A stretch of 64,000 nucleotides of DNA from contig OMXE01000016.1 of NCBI GenBank assembly GCA_900314935.1, forward strand, positions 45,000 to 108,999, in the 5' to 3' direction. Position numbers and translations under genes: made by a program. Shown in pieces: positions 32,584 to 41,901 of the stretch. Each line of letters starts with the position of its first letter. Within the stretch, counting starts at the first letter, position 1. Below the pieces are notes generated by a model, which ran no database searches, was not told the origin of the DNA, and saw only the letters and a program-made list of their open reading frames with translations. Source of the stretch: an uncultured Prevotella sp. Its GTDB lineage: Bacteria; Bacteroidota; Bacteroidia; Bacteroidales; Bacteroidaceae.

Positions 32584-33984
32584 ATGCCCTTCAACAGTTT
32601 TAATTTCTGGCTTATCTTCCCTCTGCTCTTCGGCCTTTATTGGCTGATACCAAGCAGATTCCCTTCATATAAGAAATGGTATCTGATCATTGTCAGTTAC
32701 CTGCTCTATATGAATTGGAAGCCGGCATTTGCTGTTGTCTTGCTGTTCGTTATTGGCATTACCTTCTATGGAGCCAAGGTATTGGCTGTTGATGACAAGC
32801 AAAGACGATATGGCATGATATGGATATTTGGTCTTTTGTCGTTGTTTCCACTGTTAATCTTCAAATACTATAATTTTGTCAATGAGACTATTATAGCTGG
32901 ACTTGAAAGAATAGGATTGCATTTTGCCATGCCTGGTTTGAACTGGGCAATACCCGTGGGCATATCCTTCTTCACCTTTCAGGCTGTCGGTTATCTCTTC
33001 GATGTTTATTACAAGAGAATTGAAGCAGAGAAGTCTTTGACAGACTATATGCTGTTTGTGTCCTTCTTCCCACAAGTCACATCAGGCCCCATCAGTAAGG
33101 CTTCTGAGCTTCTCCCACAAATCAAGAATCCCCAACCATTTAACTATGAACAGGGCGTTGCAGGATTGAAACTTTTGTTATGGGGTATGTTCCTCAAAAC
33201 GGTTATTGCCGATCGGATGGGCATGTATGTGGACTCCATTTATCCCAATTATATTCACTATTCAGGTAAAATCTGCTTGTTAGGTAGTTTCTTCTATACT
33301 ATGCAGATCTATGCAGACTTTGCAGGATACTCGTTCATGGCGATGGGCATCGCAAAGACATTAGGCTATAACCTGATTAATAACTTCCGCAGACCCTATT
33401 TCTCGTTGAGTGTAACCGACTTCTGGCGAAGATGGCATATCTCATTGTCGCGTTGGCTGAAGGATTATGTATATATCCCAATGGGAGGAAGCCGCTGCAG
33501 TAAGATCAAGAATTACTGGAACATATTCGTAACTTTCCTGGTAAGTGGTATCTGGCATGGTGCCAACTGGACATTCATCGTTTGGGGAGTCATGCATGGG
33601 CTTGCTCAGATTATCGAGAAAGCCCTGGGTCTTCAAAAGTATGAAGGAAAGAATCTGGCAGTGAGGACGCTCCGTATTGCATGCACTTTCATGGTGATTA
33701 ATTTCGCATGGATCTTTTTCCGCATGCCCACGCTGACTGATGCTTGTGGACTGATTGGTAGGATCTTCTCTCACTTTGGCGATACCTGTTCATTGGCTGA
33801 TTATAAGCTTTCTGTCTTGCTGGCGATACCCCTGTTTAAAGATGTCTATGATGAATGGTTTGTAGGAAAGTTACAAGCACTTAACCGTCCGATAGTCAGG
33901 ATGCTTGTATTTGTATTCTTGTTCGTCTGCATCCTTTTGTTAGGAATCCTCAGTAGTGGTCAGTTCATCTATGTGAATTTCTGA
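32584..33984 (+). CDS. MBOAT O-acyltransferase (AlgI/DltB family)
   Basis: The 466-aa membrane protein has INNFRRPYFSLSVTDFWRRW, GGSRCSKIKNYWNIFVTFLV, and the active-site histidine in SGIWHGANWTFIVWGVMHG. It moves acyl (usually acetyl) groups across the membrane for polysaccharide O-acylation. The following SGNH-like gene is the usual partner. Confidence 0.93.
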   Translation: MPFNSFNFWLIFPLLFGLYWLIPSRFPSYKKWYLIIVSYLLYMNWKPAFAVVLLFVIGITFYGAKVLAVDDKQRRYGMIWIFGLLSLFPLLIFKYYNFVNETIIAGLERIGLHFAMPGLNWAIPVGISFFTFQAVGYLFDVYYKRIEAEKSLTDYMLFVSFFPQVTSGPISKASELLPQIKNPQPFNYEQGVAGLKLLLWGMFLKTVIADRMGMYVDSIYPNYIHYSGKICLLGSFFYTMQIYADFAGYSFMAMGIAKTLGYNLINNFRRPYFSLSVTDFWRRWHISLSRWLKDYVYIPMGGSRCSKIKNYWNIFVTFLVSGIWHGANWTFIVWGVMHGLAQIIEKALGLQKYEGKNLAVRTLRIACTFMVINFAWIFFRMPTLTDACGLIGRIFSHFGDTCSLADYKLSVLLAIPLFKDVYDEWFVGKLQALNRPIVRMLVFVFLFVCILLLGILSSGQFIYVNF

Positions 33985-33985
33985 T

Positions 33986-34888
33986 ATGAAGAAATACCTG
34001 CTCTATATACTCCTTTTCTTCCTGTTGGTCGCTGTCGTCGATGTTACGGTTGGGAAGTCTTTGGATTATTGCCTGAACCATCTCAAAGGTGGGGAATACC
34101 ATAGTTTGCAATATGCCATGAAGGAGACAAAAGCCGATGTGTTGGTTTTCGGCTCATCTCGCGCCATCAATCATTATGTACCAAAAGTCATTGAAGACTC
34201 GTTGGGCATGACCTGTTATAACTGCGGGTTCCATGCTCAGGGCATCATTTTCCAGTATGGTCGTTTACGTTATATCTTGAATCGATATAAGCCCAAATTG
34301 GTGATTTACGATGTGGAATACCATTTTGATTTGGGGAAGGGTGACAACGAGCGTTACCTTGATATGCTTAAACCCTATTGCTCCGATACCTGCATTGCCA
34401 ATTATTTCAAAGAGTTCTCTTGGAAAGAATACATCAAAAATTATTCCCGCTTATATCGATATAATTCCAATTTCGTGGATTTGCTGAAAGATTATTCTTC
34501 AGGCAAAGATAAATCCATCAAGGGCTTCGAACCAAGGAAGGAAGTAATGGATTATGATGTGGAGAAGACAACCGTCAGCCCTGTTGAAATAGACAGTGTA
34601 AAACTTTACTATCTGAAGAAGTTTGTTCTGGCATGCAAGACTCATCGCATCCCCTTGGTGATGTTTGTATCACCAAGATACGATGTCACATCAACTACAG
34701 TCCACGAACCGATAAAAGCATTCTGTGTGGAAAACGAGGTGCCCTTCTATGATTATTTTACACATACCTATTACCAGAGCCACAAAGGTCTTTTCGCAGA
34801 TTCAAAGCATTTGAATGAAGAAGGAGCATATTATTATACAAAACAAATAGTTAAGAATCTCACACAAGTTAATAGTACTCATGATTGA
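33986..34888 (+). CDS. SGNH-like periplasmic acyl-transfer partner
   Basis: One N-terminal membrane anchor (LLYILLFFLLVAVVDVTVGK) precedes an SGNH-type domain: VLVFGSSRAINHY (block I Ser) and LFADSKHLNEEGAYYY (Asp/His of block V). It resembles proteins paired with MBOAT acyltransferases, such as DltD or AlgJ/X, and is predicted to hand the acyl group to the glycan. Starts 1 bp after the MBOAT stop. Confidence 0.8.
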   Translation: MKKYLLYILLFFLLVAVVDVTVGKSLDYCLNHLKGGEYHSLQYAMKETKADVLVFGSSRAINHYVPKVIEDSLGMTCYNCGFHAQGIIFQYGRLRYILNRYKPKLVIYDVEYHFDLGKGDNERYLDMLKPYCSDTCIANYFKEFSWKEYIKNYSRLYRYNSNFVDLLKDYSSGKDKSIKGFEPRKEVMDYDVEKTTVSPVEIDSVKLYYLKKFVLACKTHRIPLVMFVSPRYDVTSTTVHEPIKAFCVENEVPFYDYFTHTYYQSHKGLFADSKHLNEEGAYYYTKQIVKNLTQVNSTHD

Positions 34889-34942
34889 GGTTTATAGCAG
34901 GTCTCTACTATTTGAGGCTACTTGCTTGACTAATGATTAGAC

Positions 34943-36034
34943 ATGAAAGAACGAAAACATTACATTGAGGGACTAAAAGGCTTGGCTGCGCTGATGGTGT
35001 TTGGTAGCCATTTTAAATTGACCTTTTTGAACTCATCAAGTCTTTTCTCAAATAATATATTTCTATCTTTTATAACTGATGGTAGTTTTGCGGTTTATAT
35101 TTTTCTATTGTTAAGTGGTTATTGCGTATCACTTTCTTTAGATAGGGTAGAATCAGTATTACCATTGAGGGGTTATGCACTTAAACGATATCTTAGAATA
35201 GCTTTGCCTATAGCTCCAATTATTCTTGTAGAAGGGCTGCTATATTTGACGGGCTGTTTTGGTTATCATGATGTTTTAGTCCATCTACAATCAAACGATA
35301 TAGCCATGCAGGCATATACTGATTTGAGTTTTAATGGTTGGGTGCAAGCAATATTTTTATCACCCTTAGGCAAGTGCTCTGGTTGGCTTGATCCTACTTG
35401 GATGATGAAATACATTTTTTTTGGTTCATTTGTCGTCCTCGTTTTAAAGTTAAGCATAAACCGGACTAGTAAAATTTGTACTTTACTCATTCTGTCTTTA
35501 TCTATTATAATATTAGCTTTAAGCTCTCTTTATTTTGTAGCTGTAGTTTTGGGCTGTTGCATTTTTGAAGGTAAAAAGGCGTTTCATATTCTTGATATAA
35601 AATGGTGTAAAAGCCTCTCATTTGCTTTCATGCTAATTGCATTGTTTGCCTATTACTTACATTTACATAAAATCGTTCCTGCGACTTCATTGGTGATAGG
35701 AGTGGAATTGTCTAGTGTCTCACAGAATATATTATCATGGGGCATATTTAGAAAATTAGGAGCAATTTCCTTTCCACTATATTTAATCCATTGGCCACTA
35801 ATATGTACGTTTTCCTTGTGGTTCTATAAATGTTTTTGCGGTATTTTTTATGAAAGTACAGTATTAGTTGTATTTTTAGTGACCTTATTCGTGTTATTAC
35901 TGCTGTCGTATCTGTTCTCTCGTTATGCGGAGAGCAAACTAAATCGTTTTTCCCATCGATTTGTTATAAGTGCAGCGGGGGAAGATAAATCCTTTGCTTC
36001 TTGTGGGGAGAATCACCAACATCAAACACGTTGA
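34943..36034 (+). CDS. Acyltransferase family 3 (OafA-like) membrane protein
   Basis: The 363-aa protein opens YIEGLKGLAALMVFGSHFKL with the catalytic His, then LLSGYCVSLSL, and has about ten helices. Typical O-antigen or capsule O-acetyltransferase. The stretch 36035-36135 before the next gene has no feature. Confidence 0.88.
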   Translation: MKERKHYIEGLKGLAALMVFGSHFKLTFLNSSSLFSNNIFLSFITDGSFAVYIFLLLSGYCVSLSLDRVESVLPLRGYALKRYLRIALPIAPIILVEGLLYLTGCFGYHDVLVHLQSNDIAMQAYTDLSFNGWVQAIFLSPLGKCSGWLDPTWMMKYIFFGSFVVLVLKLSINRTSKICTLLILSLSIIILALSSLYFVAVVLGCCIFEGKKAFHILDIKWCKSLSFAFMLIALFAYYLHLHKIVPATSLVIGVELSSVSQNILSWGIFRKLGAISFPLYLIHWPLICTFSLWFYKCFCGIFYESTVLVVFLVTLFVLLLLSYLFSRYAESKLNRFSHRFVISAAGEDKSFASCGENHQHQTR

Positions 36035-36135
36035 AATAGTATTTATGTATTGTTCTACATATAAGAAATAAGTTATAATGACAAATAAATCGCAAAATTG
36101 TCAAGGCGTGGCTTTGATGATAACTAGAATGTGTT

Positions 36136-37389
36136 ATGAGTATTTCAATAATTACAATTAATCTGAATAATAAACAGGGCTTATTGCGGACTATAGATTC
36201 TGTAATTCATCAAACATGGAAGGACTATGAATGGATTGTGATAGATGGAAATAGTACAGATGGTAGCAAGGATATCCTAAATCTTAACAAAAAGCATTTC
36301 GCATATTTGTGTAGCGAACCTGATGATGGTATTTACTATGCCATGAATAAAGGTATTAGCTATTCTACAGGTGATTGGATCATTTTTTTAAATAGCGGTG
36401 ATTATTTTTATTCTTGTCATACACTTCAAGAAATTATGAAAGAGTGTTCATCTGTGAACCCTGTTGATGTTATTTATGGAGATAGCGTAGAAGATAACAA
36501 AGGATATAAAAAGATAAAAAGATCGCATGAGAACCCTGACGTTATGAGGTATTATCCAGCTTATAGGCATGGATCTTCGCTTGTCAGAGGAGATTTACAA
36601 AGAAAAGAACTTTTTGATGTTAGTAGAAAGGATTTAGGATACGCTTTGGATTGGGAACTAATTCATCGACTTTATAATAAAGGAGCTTCTTTTAAGAAAA
36701 TCAATTGTATCATAGAATGCTACGAAAAAGATGGAATATCCAATCATGAAATACGAAACAGGTGGTATAACTATAAAATTACTAATAACGGCTCTTTTAA
36801 AGATAAGGCAAAACTCATAAAAAGCATAATTCTATATTTAATTACCAAATCATTATTATTTAAATTCTATTATGCCTTTAAGACGGAGTACTTGATTAAC
36901 GATATCCTACCACATTTCCCATTTTGGACTATACGACGTTATATACTGAAAAGATCGGGGATGAAAATTGGAAATGGATGCTTTGTAATGAAAAAGGTAT
37001 ATTTTCAGAATGTGTTTAGTTTGAAGATAGGGAATTATAGTCATATAAATCGTGGTTGTGTGATAGATGCTAGAGGTGGAATAGTAATAGGGGATAATGT
37101 GAGTATTTCACATAATGTATCTATTGTTACAGGTAGTCATGATTGTCAATCCTCAATCTTTGCTGGTAGCTTCAAACCGATTATTATTGATGATTATGTA
37201 TGGATTGGTTTTGGAGCTACTATTTTGCAGGGTGTACATATTGGTAAAGGTGCTGTGGTGTGTGCTGGTGCTGTTGTTACTAAAGATATAAAAGACTATG
37301 AAATAGTCGGTGGCGTTCCTGCTAGGAAAATTGGAGAAAGGAACCATGATCTTGAATATCATTGTTTGTGGCAAACGCTGTTAACATGA
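36136..37389 (+). CDS. Fusion: GT2 glycosyltransferase plus hexapeptide acetyltransferase
   Basis: Residues about 1-240 are a WcaA-like GT2 domain (SIITINLNNKQGLLRTIDSV, VIDGNSTDGSKDIL, LCSEPDDGIYYAMNKGI, NSGDYF). Residues about 265-410 are a left-handed beta-helix acetyltransferase like WcaF (KIGNGCFV, RGCVIDARGGIVIGDNVS, GSHDCQS with the catalytic His, GAVVTKDIKDYEIVGGVPAR). No frameshift separates the parts. Probably adds and then acetylates a sugar. Confidence 0.88.
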   Translation: MSISIITINLNNKQGLLRTIDSVIHQTWKDYEWIVIDGNSTDGSKDILNLNKKHFAYLCSEPDDGIYYAMNKGISYSTGDWIIFLNSGDYFYSCHTLQEIMKECSSVNPVDVIYGDSVEDNKGYKKIKRSHENPDVMRYYPAYRHGSSLVRGDLQRKELFDVSRKDLGYALDWELIHRLYNKGASFKKINCIIECYEKDGISNHEIRNRWYNYKITNNGSFKDKAKLIKSIILYLITKSLLFKFYYAFKTEYLINDILPHFPFWTIRRYILKRSGMKIGNGCFVMKKVYFQNVFSLKIGNYSHINRGCVIDARGGIVIGDNVSISHNVSIVTGSHDCQSSIFAGSFKPIIIDDYVWIGFGATILQGVHIGKGAVVCAGAVVTKDIKDYEIVGGVPARKIGERNHDLEYHCLWQTLLT

Positions 37390-37447
37390 TAATAGTAAGA
37401 ATGAGGGGAGTTATCTCGTAAAAACAGTTACATTTTTTAATCTGGTA

Positions 37448-38443
37448 ATGGAATCAAGTGATTTTCATAACTCAATGGTCGGTAGAATGGATATTGTATG
37501 TTGTTTCGACCACAACTTTGTAATGCCAACAGGCGTAATGACGTACTCATTATGTGTCAATAACAAGTCTAGTGGAGTTGTATTTCATTTTATTACAGAT
37601 GAGAGTGTCACACAACAAGATAAAATAGATCTATTTAACATAACCTCCAAATTTGTTGAAAAGAGGATAGAGTTCTACCCTATAGATAGTACATTCTTCA
37701 AAACCCTACCACAATTAGATGGGCGACTGCTGACCCAGGCTACCTACTATCGTTTGTTCTTGTCCGAGATCCTTCCAAGTACCCTTAACAAAGTTTTGTA
37801 TCTTGATGGCGACATGATTGTGTGCCAATCATTGTTAAAGTTATGGAATATCGATATCAGTAATGTTGCGTTAGCAGGTGTCCCAGATTTATTGTCAAAT
37901 AAGGAAACATGCAAAAGATTAGCCTGCCCTTCACAACTGACCTATTTTAACGCAGGTGTATTGCTGATAAACTTGGATTATTGGAGAAAAAACCATGTCA
38001 TTTCACAATTCATGGATTATATCAACTTCAATGGAGATAATCTTTACTATCATGATCAAGATGTGCTTAATTATGTGTTTAGAGAAAGAAAACTTTTGTT
38101 ACCCTTAGAGTATAATATTATATCTGTTTTTCTATTTAGGTATAATCAACAACAGATAAAAGAAATGGGCTTAGATGTGAAAAGTGCATTGAAACATCCG
38201 TTTATAGTTCATTTTACAGATGTTACAAAGCCTTGGCAACGAACAGAAAATACTCCATCTGATCCACATCCTTTTGCCAAAGACTATGTGTTTTATCAGA
38301 GTAAAACTTTATGGAAAGGTGCCTTCAATGATTTGCGTCCTTTCAAGATTCGCATTCGTCGGTTCTTGGGTGATTTTTTACGCAAAATAGGACTAAAGGC
38401 AGAAATAAAAAATACATACATAAGTCTGCAAGATGATGTTTGA
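37448..38443 (+). CDS. Glycosyltransferase family 8
   Basis: The 331-aa GT8 protein carries DIVCCFDHNFVMPTGVMTYS, ATYYRLFLSEILPS, YLDGDMIV (DxD metal site), FNAGVLLINLDYW, HDQDVLNYVF and PFIVHFTDVTKPW. LPS galactosyl/glucosyltransferase type. The 132-bp gap after it is AT-rich with no recognised feature. Confidence 0.9.
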   Translation: MESSDFHNSMVGRMDIVCCFDHNFVMPTGVMTYSLCVNNKSSGVVFHFITDESVTQQDKIDLFNITSKFVEKRIEFYPIDSTFFKTLPQLDGRLLTQATYYRLFLSEILPSTLNKVLYLDGDMIVCQSLLKLWNIDISNVALAGVPDLLSNKETCKRLACPSQLTYFNAGVLLINLDYWRKNHVISQFMDYINFNGDNLYYHDQDVLNYVFRERKLLLPLEYNIISVFLFRYNQQQIKEMGLDVKSALKHPFIVHFTDVTKPWQRTENTPSDPHPFAKDYVFYQSKTLWKGAFNDLRPFKIRIRRFLGDFLRKIGLKAEIKNTYISLQDDV

Positions 38444-38575
38444 ATTAGGTTCTTTTTGTTTCATCGTGTTGCATTGTGTGACAAAGAGTTTTCTGTAAAT
38501 TCGTTTTGATTATACAGAACAAGTTGTAAAATAAATTATATAAATCAAGTTATTGGAATCAAAACAGGCAGGATT

Positions 38576-39847
38576 ATGAAGAAAAGTATTTTGTTTATAT
38601 TACCATTCTTTCCATATCCATTAGTCTCAGGTGGTCACCAGGCTTTATACAACGGAATCATTGCTGTAAAAGATGATTTTGATATCTATATCGCATATCG
38701 AGCTAGAAATGATGAAGTTTATAAAAACGCGGTTGAGGCTTTTAAGAAGAAAAACCCAAGTATTAAGCTTTTTCCTCTTCTTTCTGAAGTTCATAAAACT
38801 AATTTACTAATTTCATTATTGAGAAAGGTATGCCACTATGCGAGTAATCCATTTAGAAAGCGTCGTTATAATAATAGCAATAATGAAAGTGATGGATTGT
38901 GTCTTGCATGGTTACGATCTATTTCTCCTTTAGATAAGCATTGGCTGAGGCACATATCAGATTTGACTACAAATCGCGAATTTGATATTATCCAAGTTGA
39001 AATGCCATGGATGGTTTCACAAATACTTACCCTTCCTCTCAACTCAAAAAGGGTATTCATCCATCATGAAATAGGTGTAACAAGAAGATCATTAGAGATA
39101 TGTGGAAAGGATCAGAGTGAGTATATGATTGCATGTAGAGCTTTTGCAGATTACAACGAAATAGCTTTGCTTAATAAATATGATATGGTTGTAACATTAT
39201 CTTCTGTAGATGCTCGAAAACTAAAAGAATACGGTGTGTCTGCCCCCATATCGGTATCCATGGCTGTCGTTAGTACATCTCATCAAACAGATTATGTCCC
39301 AAGTAATGGGAAGCGTCTCGTTTTTATTGGTCCTGAGGAGCATGCTCCCAATTTGATAGGCGTCGTTTGGTTTTTGGAGAATTGTTGGGCGCGGCTAAAA
39401 GAAGAATACAATGATTACTCGTTGGATATTATTGGAATTTGGAGTGAGCAGAAGAGATCTGAAATAAGCAAGAAGTATCAAGATGTAAGTTTTTGCGGGT
39501 ATGTCGAAGATTTGGCAGAAACACTAAAAAATGCTATTATGATAGTACCAATAACTATAGGCAGTGGTGTCCGTATGAAAATACTAGAAGCTTCTTCACG
39601 TGGTATCCCATTCGTGAGTACATCAGTTGGTGCAGAAGGCCTACCTGTTGAAGATGCAAAGCATTGTTTTATAGCTGATGATCCAGATACTTTTATTAGG
39701 AGTATTATAAAACTACAAAATAAGGATATTCAGAGAAAGTTTGTGGCTAACACCAGAAACATGATAAAGGATTATTATACTCTTTCCTCATTAAGAAGGA
39801 ATAGAATAGACATTTATTCGCAATTATTAAATCTTAATCAGTTATGA
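38576..39847 (+). CDS. Glycosyltransferase family 4-like
   Basis: A GT-B fold protein of 423 aa: N-terminal ILPFFPYPLVSGGHQALYNG, HHEIGVTRRSLE, and C-terminal donor motif GSGVRMKILEASSRGIPFVS then VGAEGL. Sugar not determined. Confidence 0.85.
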   Translation: MKKSILFILPFFPYPLVSGGHQALYNGIIAVKDDFDIYIAYRARNDEVYKNAVEAFKKKNPSIKLFPLLSEVHKTNLLISLLRKVCHYASNPFRKRRYNNSNNESDGLCLAWLRSISPLDKHWLRHISDLTTNREFDIIQVEMPWMVSQILTLPLNSKRVFIHHEIGVTRRSLEICGKDQSEYMIACRAFADYNEIALLNKYDMVVTLSSVDARKLKEYGVSAPISVSMAVVSTSHQTDYVPSNGKRLVFIGPEEHAPNLIGVVWFLENCWARLKEEYNDYSLDIIGIWSEQKRSEISKKYQDVSFCGYVEDLAETLKNAIMIVPITIGSGVRMKILEASSRGIPFVSTSVGAEGLPVEDAKHCFIADDPDTFIRSIIKLQNKDIQRKFVANTRNMIKDYYTLSSLRRNRIDIYSQLLNLNQL

Positions 39848-39881
39848 TAATTCGTTTTTATGGCTTTTCTTCTTAATTCAA

Positions 39882-40913
39882 ATGAGTTCAACAATTGAAT
39901 ACAAACTTGCTGTGGTCATTCCATGCTGGAATTGTAAGAATGAAATCGCAGCTATGTTAGATTCTATCCTATTGCAAGGCTTCAGCGACTGGAAGTTGTT
40001 TTGTGTTGACGACCAGTCTACTGATAATACCCAAAGAATAATAAAGGATTATGCAGAAAAAGATCATCGTATTCATTTAATAATAAGAAAAAGAGAACCT
40101 AAAGGTGCTCAGACTTGCAGAAACATAGGGCTTGAACTGTCCAAAGGGGCGAAATATGTTATGTGGTTAGATAGCGACGACTTAATTGCCTCATATTGTT
40201 TTGAGCAAAGGGTTTTATATATGGATAGTCGCAAGGATATAGACTTCGGAATTTTCCCGGCTAAAACATTTGTTAAAGATCAATGGGAAGAAACAGATAC
40301 TTGTTATGGATTCCCAATTTATTCAGATTCATTAAAGGCGTTATTAACATGGACTCTTCCAATGGTTGGCTGGACTAATATATACAGGAGAGAATCTATT
40401 GTCTCTTTTCACCTTTCATGGGATGAGAGATTACTGTCTATGCAAGATTCAGATTTCAATATTCAAGCTATATTAAAAGGCCTGAGTTTTGCCTACGCAT
40501 ATAATGAGGGTGCCAAGGTTGATTATTTTTATAGAGTCATGGTTGATAGTTCTATAACAAGTAAACTATACACTGACATGCATTTTCAAAGCCATTTGTA
40601 TTTATTAAACAAAATTACAGAATCTTTGTCTTCTAACCAAAAAACTAAATACAAGGCCAACTTGGAGATCTATTTTCTGATTTTTGCACGGCTTTTCAAG
40701 TATGATAAAAACATTTTCATACAATTCTTGAAGATTCGTTGGGTAAAGGAGAATCCTTCGTTTCGAATAAGATTGATAGCTTGGAGGTTTTTGGGTTTTC
40801 ATTTTACTTATAAGCTCTTTTTCCGTAGAATACACAAGAATGAGATAGACTCATTATCCGAATGGAAAGAAAAAATGAAATCATATTTGACTTCAGGGAT
40901 TGTTTCTAAATAA
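39882..40913 (+). CDS. Glycosyltransferase family 2
   Basis: A GT-A enzyme of 343 aa: LAVVIPCWNCKNEIAAMLDS, DDQSTDNTQ, GAQTCRNIGLELSKG, and MWLDSDDLI with the DxD-like site. Cytoplasmic chain assembly; specificity unknown. Confidence 0.88.
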   Translation: MSSTIEYKLAVVIPCWNCKNEIAAMLDSILLQGFSDWKLFCVDDQSTDNTQRIIKDYAEKDHRIHLIIRKREPKGAQTCRNIGLELSKGAKYVMWLDSDDLIASYCFEQRVLYMDSRKDIDFGIFPAKTFVKDQWEETDTCYGFPIYSDSLKALLTWTLPMVGWTNIYRRESIVSFHLSWDERLLSMQDSDFNIQAILKGLSFAYAYNEGAKVDYFYRVMVDSSITSKLYTDMHFQSHLYLLNKITESLSSNQKTKYKANLEIYFLIFARLFKYDKNIFIQFLKIRWVKENPSFRIRLIAWRFLGFHFTYKLFFRRIHKNEIDSLSEWKEKMKSYLTSGIVSK

Positions 40914-40971
40914 ATCAGCAACAATTAATATTTTTATTAAATAGAGTTAATAGTATAATAAATACAATTGT

Positions 40972-41901
40972 ATGAGAAAACCGTATGTTTCTGTTGTTAT
41001 TCCTAATTATAATCATGCCCATTATTTGGATTGTCGTATACAATCTGTTTTAAACCAGACATTTACAGATTTTGAAGTAATCATACTTGATGATAAGTCA
41101 ACAGATAATAGTTTACAGATAATCAACAAGTATAAAGACAATCCTCATATCACACAGATTGTACTTAATGAAAAGAACTCTGGTTCTCCGTTTATTCAGT
41201 GGAATAAGGGCTTTAATTTGGCAAAAGGCGAGTTAATCTGGATTGCAGAAAGTGATGACTCATGCGAAGCCACTTTTTTAGAGACTTTAGTGAGAGAGTT
41301 TTCTCACGATAATAGCATGGCTTATGCTTTTTGTCGGTCGAGATTGTTAACAGAGAATGGTGAGAAGAAACAAGTATTGCAAGGCATGTTCAATTCGAAT
41401 ATGCATTGTAAGGGTAGTGTTTTTATTCAGAATTATCTTATATGGGGATGTCTTGTCTATAATGCAAGTTCTGTTCTTTTCAGAAAGTCATTAGCGTTGT
41501 CTGTTGATCCTTTGTTTTCAACGTTTAGAGCCGCAGGCGATTGGTTGTTTTGGATAGAAATGGCAGAAAAGGGAAATGTTGCTGTTGTATCAGAGCCATT
41601 AAATCATTATCGTGCTTTTGGAAATAATACGACAAGCAGGACAAGGTTAAATGGAATAGCTGATATTGAAGATAGGAAGATTTATGAATATGTTAAATCG
41701 CATGGGTATTTGAGTTGGATTAATGATCTTAGAATCCAAAAAAAGTACGTTAAGAGTATCAAATATGATAACAAGTATGAAGACGAATCAATAAGGGAAA
41801 GGTCGTTAACATTATGGCATCCTACTTTGCTCGTGCAAAGCATGGCACATCTCAGTTTTTTTTCCAAGTATTTGAAAAAGCATTTCCGTAATTTTTCATG
41901 A
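40972..41901 (+). CDS. Glycosyltransferase family 2
   Basis: The 309-aa protein has YVSVVIPNYNHAHYLDCRI, LDDKSTDNS, NKGFNLAKGELIWIAESDDS. It overlaps the flippase gene as ATGA. Confidence 0.88.
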   Translation: MRKPYVSVVIPNYNHAHYLDCRIQSVLNQTFTDFEVIILDDKSTDNSLQIINKYKDNPHITQIVLNEKNSGSPFIQWNKGFNLAKGELIWIAESDDSCEATFLETLVREFSHDNSMAYAFCRSRLLTENGEKKQVLQGMFNSNMHCKGSVFIQNYLIWGCLVYNASSVLFRKSLALSVDPLFSTFRAAGDWLFWIEMAEKGNVAVVSEPLNHYRAFGNNTTSRTRLNGIADIEDRKIYEYVKSHGYLSWINDLRIQKKYVKSIKYDNKYEDESIRERSLTLWHPTLLVQSMAHLSFFSKYLKKHFRNFS

